Virus record (IMG/VR): IMGVR_UViG_3300009159_000211
Coordinates: 1 to 31,098 of that record
Strand: one strand, 5' to 3'
Length of the DNA: 31,098 bases
From: a virus
Made by a program: the position numbers and the translations under genes. Of this stretch, positions 20,665 through 26,260 are shown one piece after another (positions within the stretch are counted from its first letter, which is position 1; every line of letters starts with the position of its first letter). A model generated the notes under the pieces. The model ran no database searches and was not told the origin of the DNA. It saw only the letters and a list, made by a program, of their open reading frames with translations.

Positions 20665-20884
20665 TTTGTAAGTGTTAGCAAGTGAAGTCACGCTATTCAG
20701 TATTCTTCGAAGGTACTGTATAGTAGAAGGTTGCGGGTTCGATGCCCGACTGGTCGCTTGAGTGGGACCGGTATACATGACGGCGTATCAGCTGGATGAA
20801 TCCCAAGTAACGTACCGAGTCCTAGCCCGGGCTTTATGCAAATAGGTGAATGGTGTCAATAACGATGGTGACACAACTTACAAA
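20665..20884 (+). ncRNA. 220-nt RNA with embedded tRNA-Arg-like module
   Basis: It is closed by TTTGTAAGT (20665-20673) with ACTTACAAA (20876-20884). Inside, CAAGTGA/TCGCTTG (20679/20754) makes an acceptor-like stem around an anticodon-like arm. In that arm, GTATT/GGTAC carries loop CTTCGAA, which reads TCG. A T-arm-like CGGG-TTCGATG-CCCG follows. No D-arm and no CCA are present. A further 6-bp hairpin GTGTCA/TGACAC lies near the 3' end. It could be a tRNA-mimicking RNA or a tRNA pseudogene within a structured transcript. Confidence 0.6.
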
Positions 20885-20892
20885 TTCAATAT

Positions 20893-20966
20893 GTCTCGGT
20901 AGTGTAACGGCAGCATGTCGGTCTCCAAAACCGTTGGTGGGGGTTCAAATCCCTCCCGGGACGCCA
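20893..20966 (+). tRNA. tRNA-Trp (CCA)
   Basis: Acceptor GTCTCGG/CCGGGAC, discriminator G, anticodon loop CTCCAAA, T-arm GGGGG-TTCAAAT-CCCTC, and encoded CCA. Confidence 0.92.
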
Positions 20967-20967
20967 A

Positions 20968-21174
20968 TCATTTAAAAGTATTGAATTCAGGACCGGCAAG
21001 AATAAATGGTTTTTCTTGAGGTATAAACATTGGATCAGCTACAAAAAATTTCTTTGCTAATAATTCATCTAGTACGAATTCAGCAGGTAAGCAATGACTA
21101 CTGACATCTTTATAAGGTTCAGTACCAGCTATGGTAAATAGCATTAAAAAATCATTTTTACTATCTGAGTGCAT
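20968..21174 (-). CDS. Hypothetical protein (68 aa)
   Basis: The 68-aa product (FTIAGTEPYKDVSSHC, then FILAGPEFNTF) has coding-like composition, a repeated AG-x-E turn and no recognised family. It is on the minus strand, with its stop 2 nt from tRNA-Trp. An exact TATAAATA octamer ends 5 nt before its ATG, matching the other minus-strand genes of the array. This spacing supports it as a real late gene without a Shine-Dalgarno sequence. Confidence 0.62.
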   Translation of the reverse strand: MHSDSKNDFLMLFTIAGTEPYKDVSSHCLPAEFVLDELLAKKFFVADPMFIPQEKPFILAGPEFNTFK

Positions 21175-21179
21175 GATAG

Positions 21180-21187
21180 TATTTATA
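21180..21187 (-). promoter_or_regulatory. Late promoter octamer (TATAAATA, exact consensus)
   Basis: The minus strand reads TATAAATA 5 nt upstream of the ATG at 21174, just outside the tRNA that starts at 21189 on the other strand. Confidence 0.65.
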
Positions 21188-21188
21188 T

Positions 21189-21280
21189 ACCCCTGTAGTT
21201 TAATGGTAAAACGGCGGATTTATATCCCGTAAGCAACAGATAATTGGTTCATGGGAGTTCGAATCTCCCCGGGGGTACCA
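21189..21280 (+). tRNA. Type II tRNA with TAT anticodon (Ile or Leu-like)
   Basis: Acceptor ACCCCTG/CGGGGGT, D-stem GTTT/AAAC, anticodon loop TTTATAT on GCGGA/CCCGT with an A31-C39 mismatch, a 20-nt variable region, and encoded CCA. The anticodon would read AUA (Ile), yet a long variable arm and discriminator A are leucine or tyrosine features. The amino acid is therefore uncertain. Confidence 0.75.
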
Positions 21281-21286
21281 GAATAT

Positions 21287-21315
21287 TTGACAAGTATCAA
21301 CAGATGCTATATAAT
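21287..21315 (+). promoter_or_regulatory. Consensus sigma70 promoter
   Basis: TTGACA, 17-bp spacer, TATAAT: exact consensus, 11 bp upstream of tRNA-Met at 21327. Confidence 0.88.
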
Positions 21316-21326
21316 AGAAATATGTT

Positions 21327-21402
21327 GCGCTTGTAGCTTAACGGTTAAAGCAGTGGACTCATAATCCATTGAGTGGGGGTTCGATTCCCTCCGAGCGCAC
21401 CA
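21327..21402 (+). tRNA. tRNA-Met or tRNA-Ile2 (CAT)
   Basis: Acceptor GCGCTTG/CGAGCGC, anticodon loop CTCATAA on GTGGA/TCCAT, T-loop TTCGATT, and encoded CCA. It could be elongator Met or a lysidine-type Ile reading AUA. Confidence 0.9.
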
Positions 21403-21410
21403 AAAGTTTT

Positions 21411-21484
21411 GCGGGGTTCGTATAGTGGTAATACCTTAGCCTTCCAAGCTAATGCTGAGAGTTCGATTCTCTTACCCCGCTCCA
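21411..21484 (+). tRNA. tRNA-Gly (TCC)
   Basis: Acceptor GCGGGGT/ACCCCGC, discriminator T, anticodon loop CTTCCAA on TTAGC/GCTAA, and encoded CCA. Confidence 0.94.
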
Positions 21485-21492
21485 GAGTTTTT

Positions 21493-21577
21493 GCGAGTAT
21501 GACGGAATAGGTAGACGTAGCAGACTTAAAATCTGCCGCTTTCGGGCGTCCCGGTTCGACTCCGGGTACTCGCACCA
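21493..21577 (+). tRNA. tRNA-Leu (TAA)
   Basis: Type II, with acceptor GCGAGTA/TACTCGC, anticodon loop CTTAAAA on GCAGA/TCTGC, variable arm near GCTTTCGGGC, and encoded CCA. Confidence 0.94.
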
Positions 21578-21586
21578 AGAATGTTT

Positions 21587-21670
21587 GCCCCGGTGGTGTA
21601 ATGGTAGCCACGCTGGTCTTAGAAGCCAGTGCCGAAAGGCGTGTCGGTTCGAGTCCGACCTGGGGCACCA
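21587..21670 (+). tRNA. tRNA-Leu (TAG)
   Basis: Type II, with acceptor GCCCCGG/CTGGGGC, anticodon loop CTTAGAA on CTGGT/GCCAG, variable arm GCCGAAAGGC, and encoded CCA. Confidence 0.94.
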
Positions 21671-21684
21671 ATCTTTTCTTTAGT

Positions 21685-21692
21685 GATAAATA
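21685..21692 (+). promoter_or_regulatory. Late-type promoter octamer (GATAAATA)
   Basis: GATAAATA lies 7 nt before the ATG at 21700, between tRNA-Leu and a small gene. Confidence 0.58.
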
Positions 21693-21699
21693 CATTACT

Positions 21700-21903
21700 A
21701 TGAGCATGAAAGTAAAAGTCTTTATTAACGACACCCTATACAAAACAATGACTCTCCCTACCGAGAGTTATAATCCAGCTTTTGTCTGGCCACAGATACA
21801 GGCTGACAAAGAAGCAGGACTACTTACACAGTTTGGAATTACTCCTAACTTTGGTCCCGAAGATGGCAAGTTTGCTGTCCGCATAGAAAAAGTACCTAAA
21901 TAA
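21700..21903 (+). CDS. Hypothetical phage protein (67 aa)
   Basis: ATG 21700 follows a late-type octamer with no room for a Shine-Dalgarno sequence; an in-frame frame from 21601 would run through the tRNA-Leu gene and is rejected. The product (MKVKVFINDTLYKTMTLP, then DGKFAVRIEKV) looks like a small beta-rich protein with no signal peptide. The family was not recognised. tRNA-Val begins 3 nt after its stop. Confidence 0.75.
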   Translation: MSMKVKVFINDTLYKTMTLPTESYNPAFVWPQIQADKEAGLLTQFGITPNFGPEDGKFAVRIEKVPK

Positions 21904-21905
21904 TC

Positions 21906-21980
21906 GCTTGATTAGTTCAGAGGTAGAACGCTACCTCGACACGGTAGAGGTCAAAAGTTCAAATCTTTTATCAAGCACCA
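21906..21980 (+). tRNA. tRNA-Val (GAC)
   Basis: Acceptor GCTTGAT/ATCAAGC, anticodon loop TCGACAC on CTACC/GGTAG, and encoded CCA. Confidence 0.93.
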
Positions 21981-22001
21981 ACAAACAACAAATAAATATA
22001 T

Positions 22002-22077
22002 AGCGGTGTATGGAAGTGGTCATCCGCTTGGTCTCATAAGCCAAGAATCGCTGGTTCGAATCCAGCCTCCGCAACCA
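22002..22077 (+). tRNA. Initiator-like tRNA-fMet (CAT)
   Basis: The first acceptor pair is an A-A mismatch; an unpaired 1-72 position is an initiator hallmark, as the E. coli initiator has C-A. The 3' end CCGCAACCA matches that of E. coli initiator tRNA, and the anticodon loop is CTCATAA. The anticodon stem TTGGT/GCCAA has fewer G-C pairs than the three of the E. coli initiator. An AATAAATA octamer lies 3 nt upstream (21991). Confidence 0.8.
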
Positions 22078-22086
22078 ATCATTTAA

Positions 22087-22335
22087 ATGCTAGAATATAT
22101 TATAACCTTTTTTGCTGTATTTTTTACGGATATCTTTTATACTTACTATTTGAAAGCTATACAAGATGACCAAGTAATGAAAGCCAGCATGTGGGCAACA
22201 GTTGTATTCGTGACTGCTTGCATAGCAGTTATCAATTATACTACTAACTATTGGTTACTTATTCCAGCAGGACTAGGTGCATTTTGTGGCACTTATGTTG
22301 GGATGATTTTACGTAAGAGGAATATCGGAGTGTAG
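22087..22335 (+). CDS. Small integral membrane protein (82 aa)
   Basis: This 82-aa protein has three hydrophobic segments: residues ~3-22 (YIITFFAVFFTDIFYTYYL), ~32-50 and ~55-74. It ends with a basic cytoplasmic tail (LRKRNIGV). It looks like a small phage membrane protein of unknown role. It has no Shine-Dalgarno sequence. The last 10 bases, including the TAG stop, are also the first bases of tRNA-Pro, so processing of that tRNA would cut the mRNA's end. Confidence 0.8.
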   Translation: MLEYIITFFAVFFTDIFYTYYLKAIQDDQVMKASMWATVVFVTACIAVINYTTNYWLLIPAGLGAFCGTYVGMILRKRNIGV

Positions 22336-22402
22336 CGCAGTCTGGTAGCGCACCTGGTTTGGGACCAGGGGGTCCAAGGTTCGAATCCTTGTACTCCGAC
22401 CA
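22326..22402 (+). tRNA. tRNA-Pro (TGG), second copy
   Basis: Acceptor CGGAGTG/TACTCCG, anticodon loop TTTGGGA on CCTGG/CCAGG, and encoded CCA. Its 5' end overlaps the stop of the membrane protein gene by 10 bp. Confidence 0.94.
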
Positions 22403-22422
22403 AGAATATTAAAAGGAAACAC

Positions 22423-22692
22423 ATGCAAGTTAAAGCAAGACACATTTTAGTTCAAACATTGAACGAGGCAGTAGAAGTACATAATAAACTTCAAGAAGGA
22501 CAAGACTTTTCGCAATTAGCGGCAAAGGTCAGCAAGTGTCCAAGTGGTCGCAATGGTGGAGACTTAGGCTTCTTCCAACGTGGTCAAATGGTTCAGGCAT
22601 TTGAAGATGCTACTTACAACTTAGATGTTGGTGGAACTAGTAGTCCTATTCAAACTCAATTTGGATATCATATCATTCAGAGGACTGGATAA
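22423..22692 (+). CDS. Parvulin-type peptidyl-prolyl isomerase
   Basis: This 89-aa protein is a single PpiC-like domain. It starts with VKARHILVQT and contains CPSGRNGGDLGFFQRGQMV followed by FGYHIIQ, the characteristic parvulin strands and His residues. The length matches the stand-alone parvulin of E. coli (~93 aa), with no signal peptide, so it acts in the cytoplasm. It may help fold a phage protein. ATG follows AAAAGGAAACAC, a usable ribosome binding site. It is in a cluster with small basic and methyltransferase genes between tRNAs. Confidence 0.92.
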   Translation: MQVKARHILVQTLNEAVEVHNKLQEGQDFSQLAAKVSKCPSGRNGGDLGFFQRGQMVQAFEDATYNLDVGGTSSPIQTQFGYHIIQRTG

Positions 22693-22695
22693 TAT

Positions 22696-22836
22696 ATGGC
22701 AAAAGATACCGGTAGAAATACAAAAGGGCATGTTGTTAGTAAACGTACATGTCAAGGTGGTAATAGAGCAAAAACTAGTTCTATGAATAAAACACGTGCT
22801 AACACTTTTAAGAAGTACAGAGGTCAAGGTAGATAA
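22696..22836 (+). CDS. Small basic phage protein (46 aa)
   Basis: ATG 22696 lies 3 nt after the parvulin stop, so the two are probably coupled. The 46-aa product is rich in Lys, Arg, Gly and Thr (VVSKRTCQGGNRAKTSSMN, then NTFKKYRGQGR). Similar short basic proteins ending in KKYRGQGR occur in T4-like phages of aquatic bacteria. Binding to nucleic acid or ribosomes is inferred from charge only. Confidence 0.75.
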   Translation: MAKDTGRNTKGHVVSKRTCQGGNRAKTSSMNKTRANTFKKYRGQGR

Positions 22837-22845
22837 AAGAATAAT

Positions 22846-22921
22846 GCATCCTTAACTCAGATGGTAGAGTGTCGCCTTTACACGGCGAATGTCGGCGGTT
22901 CGAGCCCGTCAGGATGTACCA
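22846..22921 (+). tRNA. tRNA-Val (TAC)
   Basis: Acceptor GCATCCT/AGGATGT, anticodon loop TTTACAC on TCGCC/GGCGA, T-loop TTCGAGC, and encoded CCA. Confidence 0.92.
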
Positions 22922-22929
22922 GAGATAAT

Positions 22930-23003
22930 GCGGGTATGATGTAAAGGTAACCTGAAACCTTGCCAAGGTTTATTTGCGAGTTCGATTCTCGCTACCCGCT
23001 CCA
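22930..23003 (+). tRNA. tRNA-Gly (GCC)
   Basis: Acceptor GCGGGTA/TACCCGC, discriminator T, anticodon loop TTGCCAA on AAACC/GGTTT, and encoded CCA. Confidence 0.93.
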
Positions 23004-23006
23004 AAC

Positions 23007-23014
23007 ATTAAATA
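23007..23014 (+). promoter_or_regulatory. Late-type promoter octamer (ATTAAATA)
   Basis: ATTAAATA lies 5 nt before the ATG at 23020 and just after tRNA-Gly. Confidence 0.5.
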
Positions 23015-23019
23015 AAATT

Positions 23020-23556
23020 ATGGCTCATCAACAACAATTTAATTATATAACTAGTCTCAAGTTACAGTTCCCTACAAGTTTTTTTAATTGTAAAATGCTT
23101 GAAGTTGGAAGTTTAAACATCAATGGCTCAATAAGAGATTATTTTACTCATTGTGATTACTTGGGAATTGACGTAGGAGAAGGACCGGGTGTTGATTTAG
23201 TATGTGAGGGTCAAAATCTTGACCATCCAGACAATACGTATGACACTGTAGGCTCATGTGAATGTTTTGAACACAATCCATATTGGATCGAAACATTTCA
23301 AAATATGTTCAGAATGGCAAAACCGGGCGCACTTGTTTTTATGAGTTGTGCTACTACCGGTAGACCAGAACATGGAACAACAAGAACATCTCCTAAAGAT
23401 AGTCCATTGACTATCGGTAAAGGTTGGGATTATTATAAAAATTTAACTGAACAAGATTTTCGTGATAATTTTGACTGTGATGCAATGTTTAGTAAATATG
23501 AATTCCAGGTAGGATCACCTCATCCGGATTTGTATTTTTATGGCTTTAAAAAATAA
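23020..23556 (+). CDS. Class I SAM-dependent methyltransferase-like protein
   Basis: From ATG 23020 the protein has 178 aa; a longer frame would start within tRNA-Gly and is rejected. KMLEVGSLNINGSIRDYF is motif I, YLGIDVGEGPGVDLV gives the acidic SAM-binding strand, and YDTVGSCECFEH with AKPGALVFMSC are motifs II-III. This pattern is close to small-molecule methyltransferases of the Methyltransf_11 type. The substrate is unknown. It differs from the cluster methyltransferase at 11245. rpoZ follows 8 nt later. Confidence 0.82.
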   Translation: MAHQQQFNYITSLKLQFPTSFFNCKMLEVGSLNINGSIRDYFTHCDYLGIDVGEGPGVDLVCEGQNLDHPDNTYDTVGSCECFEHNPYWIETFQNMFRMAKPGALVFMSCATTGRPEHGTTRTSPKDSPLTIGKGWDYYKNLTEQDFRDNFDCDAMFSKYEFQVGSPHPDLYFYGFKK

Positions 23557-23564
23557 GGAAAAAT

Positions 23565-23798
23565 ATGCCACGTATAAGTAGTGAAAAAGCAGTTCAGGCT
23601 GTAGGTAATCGTTATGACTTGGTTCTTATTGCAAGTCAACGTGTCCGAGAATTAAAAAGTGGCCATCGTGCTAAAGTTAGTATCACTGCAGGACCAAGTG
23701 TAACTGCATTGACCGAAATTGAAGAAGGTCTTATCGGTCGTGAGTATCTTAAGCGAGTTAAAGAAGATACTAAAAATCGAGAAAAAAGATTTAAATGA
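23565..23798 (+). CDS. rpoZ: RNA polymerase omega subunit-like protein
   Basis: This 77-aa protein matches the bacterial omega subunit along its length. It begins with RISSEKAVQAVGNRYDLVLIASQRVREL, which corresponds to helices 1-2 with the NRF/YxLV signature, and continues with VTALTEIEEGLIGREYLKRV, the conserved ALREI-x-G helix. Its ending is charged and short, as in beta-proteobacterial omega. Omega binds the beta' subunit and assists assembly and ppGpp response. A phage copy could replace host omega to alter promoter use. ATG follows AAGGAAAAAT. It sits 6 nt upstream of tRNA-Ala. Confidence 0.9.
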   Translation: MPRISSEKAVQAVGNRYDLVLIASQRVRELKSGHRAKVSITAGPSVTALTEIEEGLIGREYLKRVKEDTKNREKRFK

Positions 23799-23804
23799 AT
23801 AATT

Positions 23805-23880
23805 GGGGGTGTAGCTCATTTGGGAGAGCGCCTGCTTTGCAAGCAGGATGTAGCAAGTTCGATCCTTGTCACCTCCACCA
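23805..23880 (+). tRNA. tRNA-Ala (TGC), standard copy
   Basis: Acceptor GGGGGTG/CACCTCC, anticodon loop TTTGCAA on CCTGC/GCAGG, and encoded CCA. It looks like ordinary bacterial tRNA-Ala, unlike the copy at 15935. Confidence 0.95.
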
Positions 23881-23884
23881 ATAA

Positions 23885-23974
23885 GGAAGTGTGTCCGAGT
23901 GGTTTAAGGAACTGGTCTTGAAAACCAGCGAATGCTAACGTGTTCCGTGAGTTCGAATCTCACCACTTCCACCA
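23885..23974 (+). tRNA. tRNA-Ser (TGA), standard copy
   Basis: Type II, with acceptor GGAAGTG/CACTTCC, anticodon loop CTTGAAA on CTGGT/ACCAG, a variable arm, and encoded CCA. It is the last tRNA of the array. Confidence 0.94.
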
Positions 23975-23994
23975 GAGAGTTTGCCCAAAACAAA

Positions 23995-24023
23995 TTGACG
24001 GTAAACACAAAATCATATATAAT
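23995..24023 (+). promoter_or_regulatory. Sigma70-type promoter of non-coding RNAs C and D
   Basis: TTGACG, 17-bp spacer, TATAAT. The expected start (about 24030) is ~18 nt upstream of motif copy C. Confidence 0.82.
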
Positions 24024-24047
24024 ACACGTATTGAATGATTAAATTTT

Positions 24048-24214
24048 AGGATCGGTACAGCAATTTTCATTAACTATGGAAAACTAGACACCGTGGTAGT
24101 TGTTGGAGCAGAGTGCATAAAACCACCGAGCGTTGAAGGGAACTATTTAAGCAGGACTAGTAAGCACAGAGTGATGGCCTGTGTAAAATAAAAGCAGTCA
24201 ACAACGATCCTGCT
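24048..24214 (+). ncRNA. RGGAT-CAGCAA RNA motif, copy C (long form)
   Basis: AGGATCG (24048-24054) pairs with CGATCCT (24205-24211). CAGCAA follows AGGAT after 5 nt, and the 3' end is ATCCTGCT. The ~150-nt interior holds further hairpins, such as TTTTC/GAAAA next to the motif, GTGGT/ACCAC, and CACAG/CTGTG (loop AGTGATGGC). It has its own promoter and contains no gene. The interior is a large insertion compared with the 60-nt copies A, B and E. Confidence 0.75.
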
Positions 24215-24226
24215 TTCATTCATTAT

Positions 24227-24460
24227 GGGATGTGTTCAGCATTTAAAAAAACTTAACTTACCGCTATTGAAGTTGGTCGAAGGACAGTAGAAATACTCTT
24301 AGGAAACTAAGCGATGATGAAATAGTTGACAGAACGGAAAGACGTACTATGTTTCTAGTAGCAGACACAATTACTAGATAGGCAACATGAATGTTGATAT
24401 GGTCTGAGTAGCATAATCGGTCAGACCAGAAAATAAAAAAACTGCTACGAACATCCCGCT
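24227..24460 (+). ncRNA. RGGAT-CAGCAA RNA motif, copy D (long form)
   Basis: GGGATGT (24227-24233) pairs with ACATCCC (24451-24457). CAGCA follows at the same 5-nt spacing, and the 3' end is ATCCCGCT. The first stem pair is G-C instead of A-T in the other copies, a compensatory change. The interior has many exact hairpins: CTTAG-GAAA-CTAAG, CTAGTA/TACTAG, AACAT/ATGTT and GGTCTGA/TCAGACC. There is no gene of its own; it follows copy C, probably in one transcript. Confidence 0.72.
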
Positions 24461-24473
24461 AACCCAAAACAGA

Positions 24474-24502
24474 TTTACATTATATCCAAACAGTGATATA
24501 AT
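24474..24502 (+). promoter_or_regulatory. Sigma70-type promoter of the TROVE-like gene
   Basis: TTTACA, 17-bp spacer, TATAAT. The expected start (about 24509) falls at the first base or two of motif copy E. Confidence 0.82.
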
Positions 24503-24510
24503 ACTTTTTT

Positions 24511-24568
24511 AGGATGCATTCAGCAACTTTAAATTTCAACTATAAATGAAACCAAAGCGCATCCTGTT
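24511..24568 (+). ncRNA. RGGAT-CAGCAA RNA motif, copy E (5' end of TROVE-like mRNA)
   Basis: AGGATGC (24511-24517) pairs with GCATCCT (24559-24565). CAGCAA lies at 5-nt spacing. An inner helix CTTT/AAAG encloses the hairpin TTTCA/TGAAA, and the 3' end is ATCCTGTT. It is at the very start of the transcript and ends 27 nt before the ATG. It may be an independent small RNA or a 5' regulatory element of the mRNA. Confidence 0.82.
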
Positions 24569-24595
24569 GCATAACACACACGGAAGGAGTACAAT

Positions 24596-26023
24596 ATGTC
24601 AACATTTGTAGAAGCAGTAGCTAACCAAGAAGCCCGTACCACAAATGGTATGAAGGCACTTAAGTCAACCGCAAATGCTTGCGTTGATTTGTTCTTTAAT
24701 ATCGGCGCAAGCCGTGGTAAGAACATCATACCCGCATTCACTGCGGCTTATGTAGAAAATTCTGACCTAGCATTACGTATTGTCCAATGGGCACGTGATG
24801 CACGTGGTGGATCCGGCGAACGTGAATTGTTCCGTCAAGTACTAGTTCACTTGGAATTAACTAACCCAGAAGATGCTAGCCGTCTATTGGTTAAGATTCC
24901 TGAATTAGGTCGCTACGATGACTTGTTAGTGTTTAAGACCAAGCCTCTAAAGGCACAAGCATACTCTATGATAGGTGATGCATTACGTAACCGTAATGGA
25001 TTGGCTGCAAAGTGGACTCCACGTAAGGGTGATGTTGCACGTGAAATACGTGAATTCTTTGGCATGACTCCAAAGCAATATCGTAAGAGCCTTGTTGCAC
25101 TAACCAATGTTGTTGAAACACAAATGTGTGCTAACGATTGGGACAACATCAACTACAACCATGTTCCTTCAGTGGCACATGCACGTTACAAGAAGGCATT
25201 CGGTCGTCATGGTACAACTTATGCTGAATACGTAACTAAGTTGGTTAAGGGCGAAGATGGTGCCAAGATAAACGCTGGTGCAGTGTTCCCCTACGATGTA
25301 CTGAAGGGTGCTATCAACAAGTACGGTCGTAGTGCAATGACTAAGACTGAATTGGACGCAATGCAAGCCCAATGGGATGCACTGCCAAACTTTATCGGTG
25401 ATGCTAACGTGTTGCCAATGGTTGATAGTTCAGGTTCTATGACTTGTCTTGCTGGTGGTCGTGGTAGTAAGAGTACTTTGTCTTGTTTGGACGTTGCAAT
25501 CTCATTGGGATTGTATTTTGCAGACAAGAATACTGGTAAGTTCAAGGATACATTCTTGACCTTCAGCCGCACTCCAAAGCTGGTTACTCTAAAGGGTAAC
25601 ATCAATCAAAAGATTGACCAAATGAACACTGGTGAAGTCGCTAACACCGACTTGAACAAGGCATTTGATTTGGTACTTAAGACTGCGGTAGATAACAGTG
25701 TTCCTCAAGCAGAAATGCCAGGTACAATCGTTATCTTCAGTGACATGCAATTTGATGCAGGTGTTCATCACGATGACTCTGCAATCGAAATGATAGCACG
25801 TAAGTACGAGGCAGCAGGTTACGAACTACCTAAGGTAGTATTCTGGAACTTGAATGCCGCATACGGTAACAGTCCAGTTAAGTTTAACAAGGCAGGTGTT
25901 GCGCTAGTCTCAGGATTTAGCCCAGCAGTTGCACAAAGTATTCTGTCTGGTAATATGGATGACTTCTCACCGGAAGCAATCATGTTGAAGACCGTTATGA
26001 AGGATCGCTACGACCTAGCTTAA
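24596..26023 (+). CDS. DUF2828/TROVE-like RNA-binding protein with vWA domain
   Basis: This 475-aa protein has an N-terminal helical-repeat half with FFNIGASRGKN, IVQWARDARGGSGERELFR and IPELGRYDDLLV, the pattern of DUF2828, which is related to the TROVE module of Ro60. The C-terminal half is a von Willebrand A domain with a MIDAS sequence (VDSSGSM near residue 280) and IFSDMQFD later. Ro60 proteins bind Y RNAs and defective RNAs. ATG follows AAGGAG by 7 nt. The gene uses GGT, CGT and AAG codons heavily, unlike the AT-rich enzyme cluster, suggesting strong expression. Motif copy E precedes it, and a terminator follows. Confidence 0.85.
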   Translation: MSTFVEAVANQEARTTNGMKALKSTANACVDLFFNIGASRGKNIIPAFTAAYVENSDLALRIVQWARDARGGSGERELFRQVLVHLELTNPEDASRLLVKIPELGRYDDLLVFKTKPLKAQAYSMIGDALRNRNGLAAKWTPRKGDVAREIREFFGMTPKQYRKSLVALTNVVETQMCANDWDNINYNHVPSVAHARYKKAFGRHGTTYAEYVTKLVKGEDGAKINAGAVFPYDVLKGAINKYGRSAMTKTELDAMQAQWDALPNFIGDANVLPMVDSSGSMTCLAGGRGSKSTLSCLDVAISLGLYFADKNTGKFKDTFLTFSRTPKLVTLKGNINQKIDQMNTGEVANTDLNKAFDLVLKTAVDNSVPQAEMPGTIVIFSDMQFDAGVHHDDSAIEMIARKYEAAGYELPKVVFWNLNAAYGNSPVKFNKAGVALVSGFSPAVAQSILSGNMDDFSPEAIMLKTVMKDRYDLA

Positions 26024-26038
26024 GCTAAATAGTAGTAG

Positions 26039-26061
26039 ACAGACACCTAGTGTCTGTTTTT
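26039..26061 (+). terminator. Intrinsic terminator of the TROVE-like gene
   Basis: An 8-bp stem ACAGACAC/GTGTCTGT with a 3-nt loop is followed by TTTT, 16 nt after the stop codon. Confidence 0.88.
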
Positions 26062-26231
26062 ATAAGTGTTCTATATCACACCCAGCCGATAAGACTGGCT
26101 CTGTAAGTGAAAAAGATATTAGAATACTTTTAAAAACACCCTAGCAAAACACCGCATATTATTTGAGTTTACACACTCCTCGTTCTTTAATATTAATACT
26201 TTTTAGCGCATCTAGGGTGTTTTTTATGCGC
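26062..26231 (+). other. Non-coding gap with terminator-like long stem
   Basis: No gene is seen here. There is a small hairpin AGCC/GGCT (26084/26097). AAAACACCCTAG (26133-26144) pairs exactly with CTAGGGTGTTTT (26212-26223), followed by more T residues, like a terminator with a 67-nt loop. A second stem, AGCGCAT/ATGCGCT (26205/26226), encloses the right arm, so the two folds could compete or form a pseudoknot. Confidence 0.6.
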
Positions 26232-26260
26232 TTGACAATAATCCCCAAATAGTCTATAAT
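26232..26260 (+). promoter_or_regulatory. Consensus sigma70 promoter
   Basis: TTGACA, 17-bp spacer, TATAAT. It is directly upstream of the phosphatase-like gene and its operon. Confidence 0.88.

Noticed and set aside
21345-21743. Minus-strand frame across tRNA-Met, Gly and Leu genes
   Set aside because: It is antisense to four tRNA genes and carries the typical repeated pseudo-motif of reversed T-arms.
24511-24568. Retron-like or riboswitch reading of motif copy E
   Set aside because: No reverse transcriptase gene is in the window, and copies A-D of the same motif are not upstream of genes, so a simple gene-control riboswitch does not explain them.
14341-26231. CRISPR array
   Set aside because: The repeated elements are tRNA arms and covarying stems with irregular spacing; no identical direct repeats with spacers were found.
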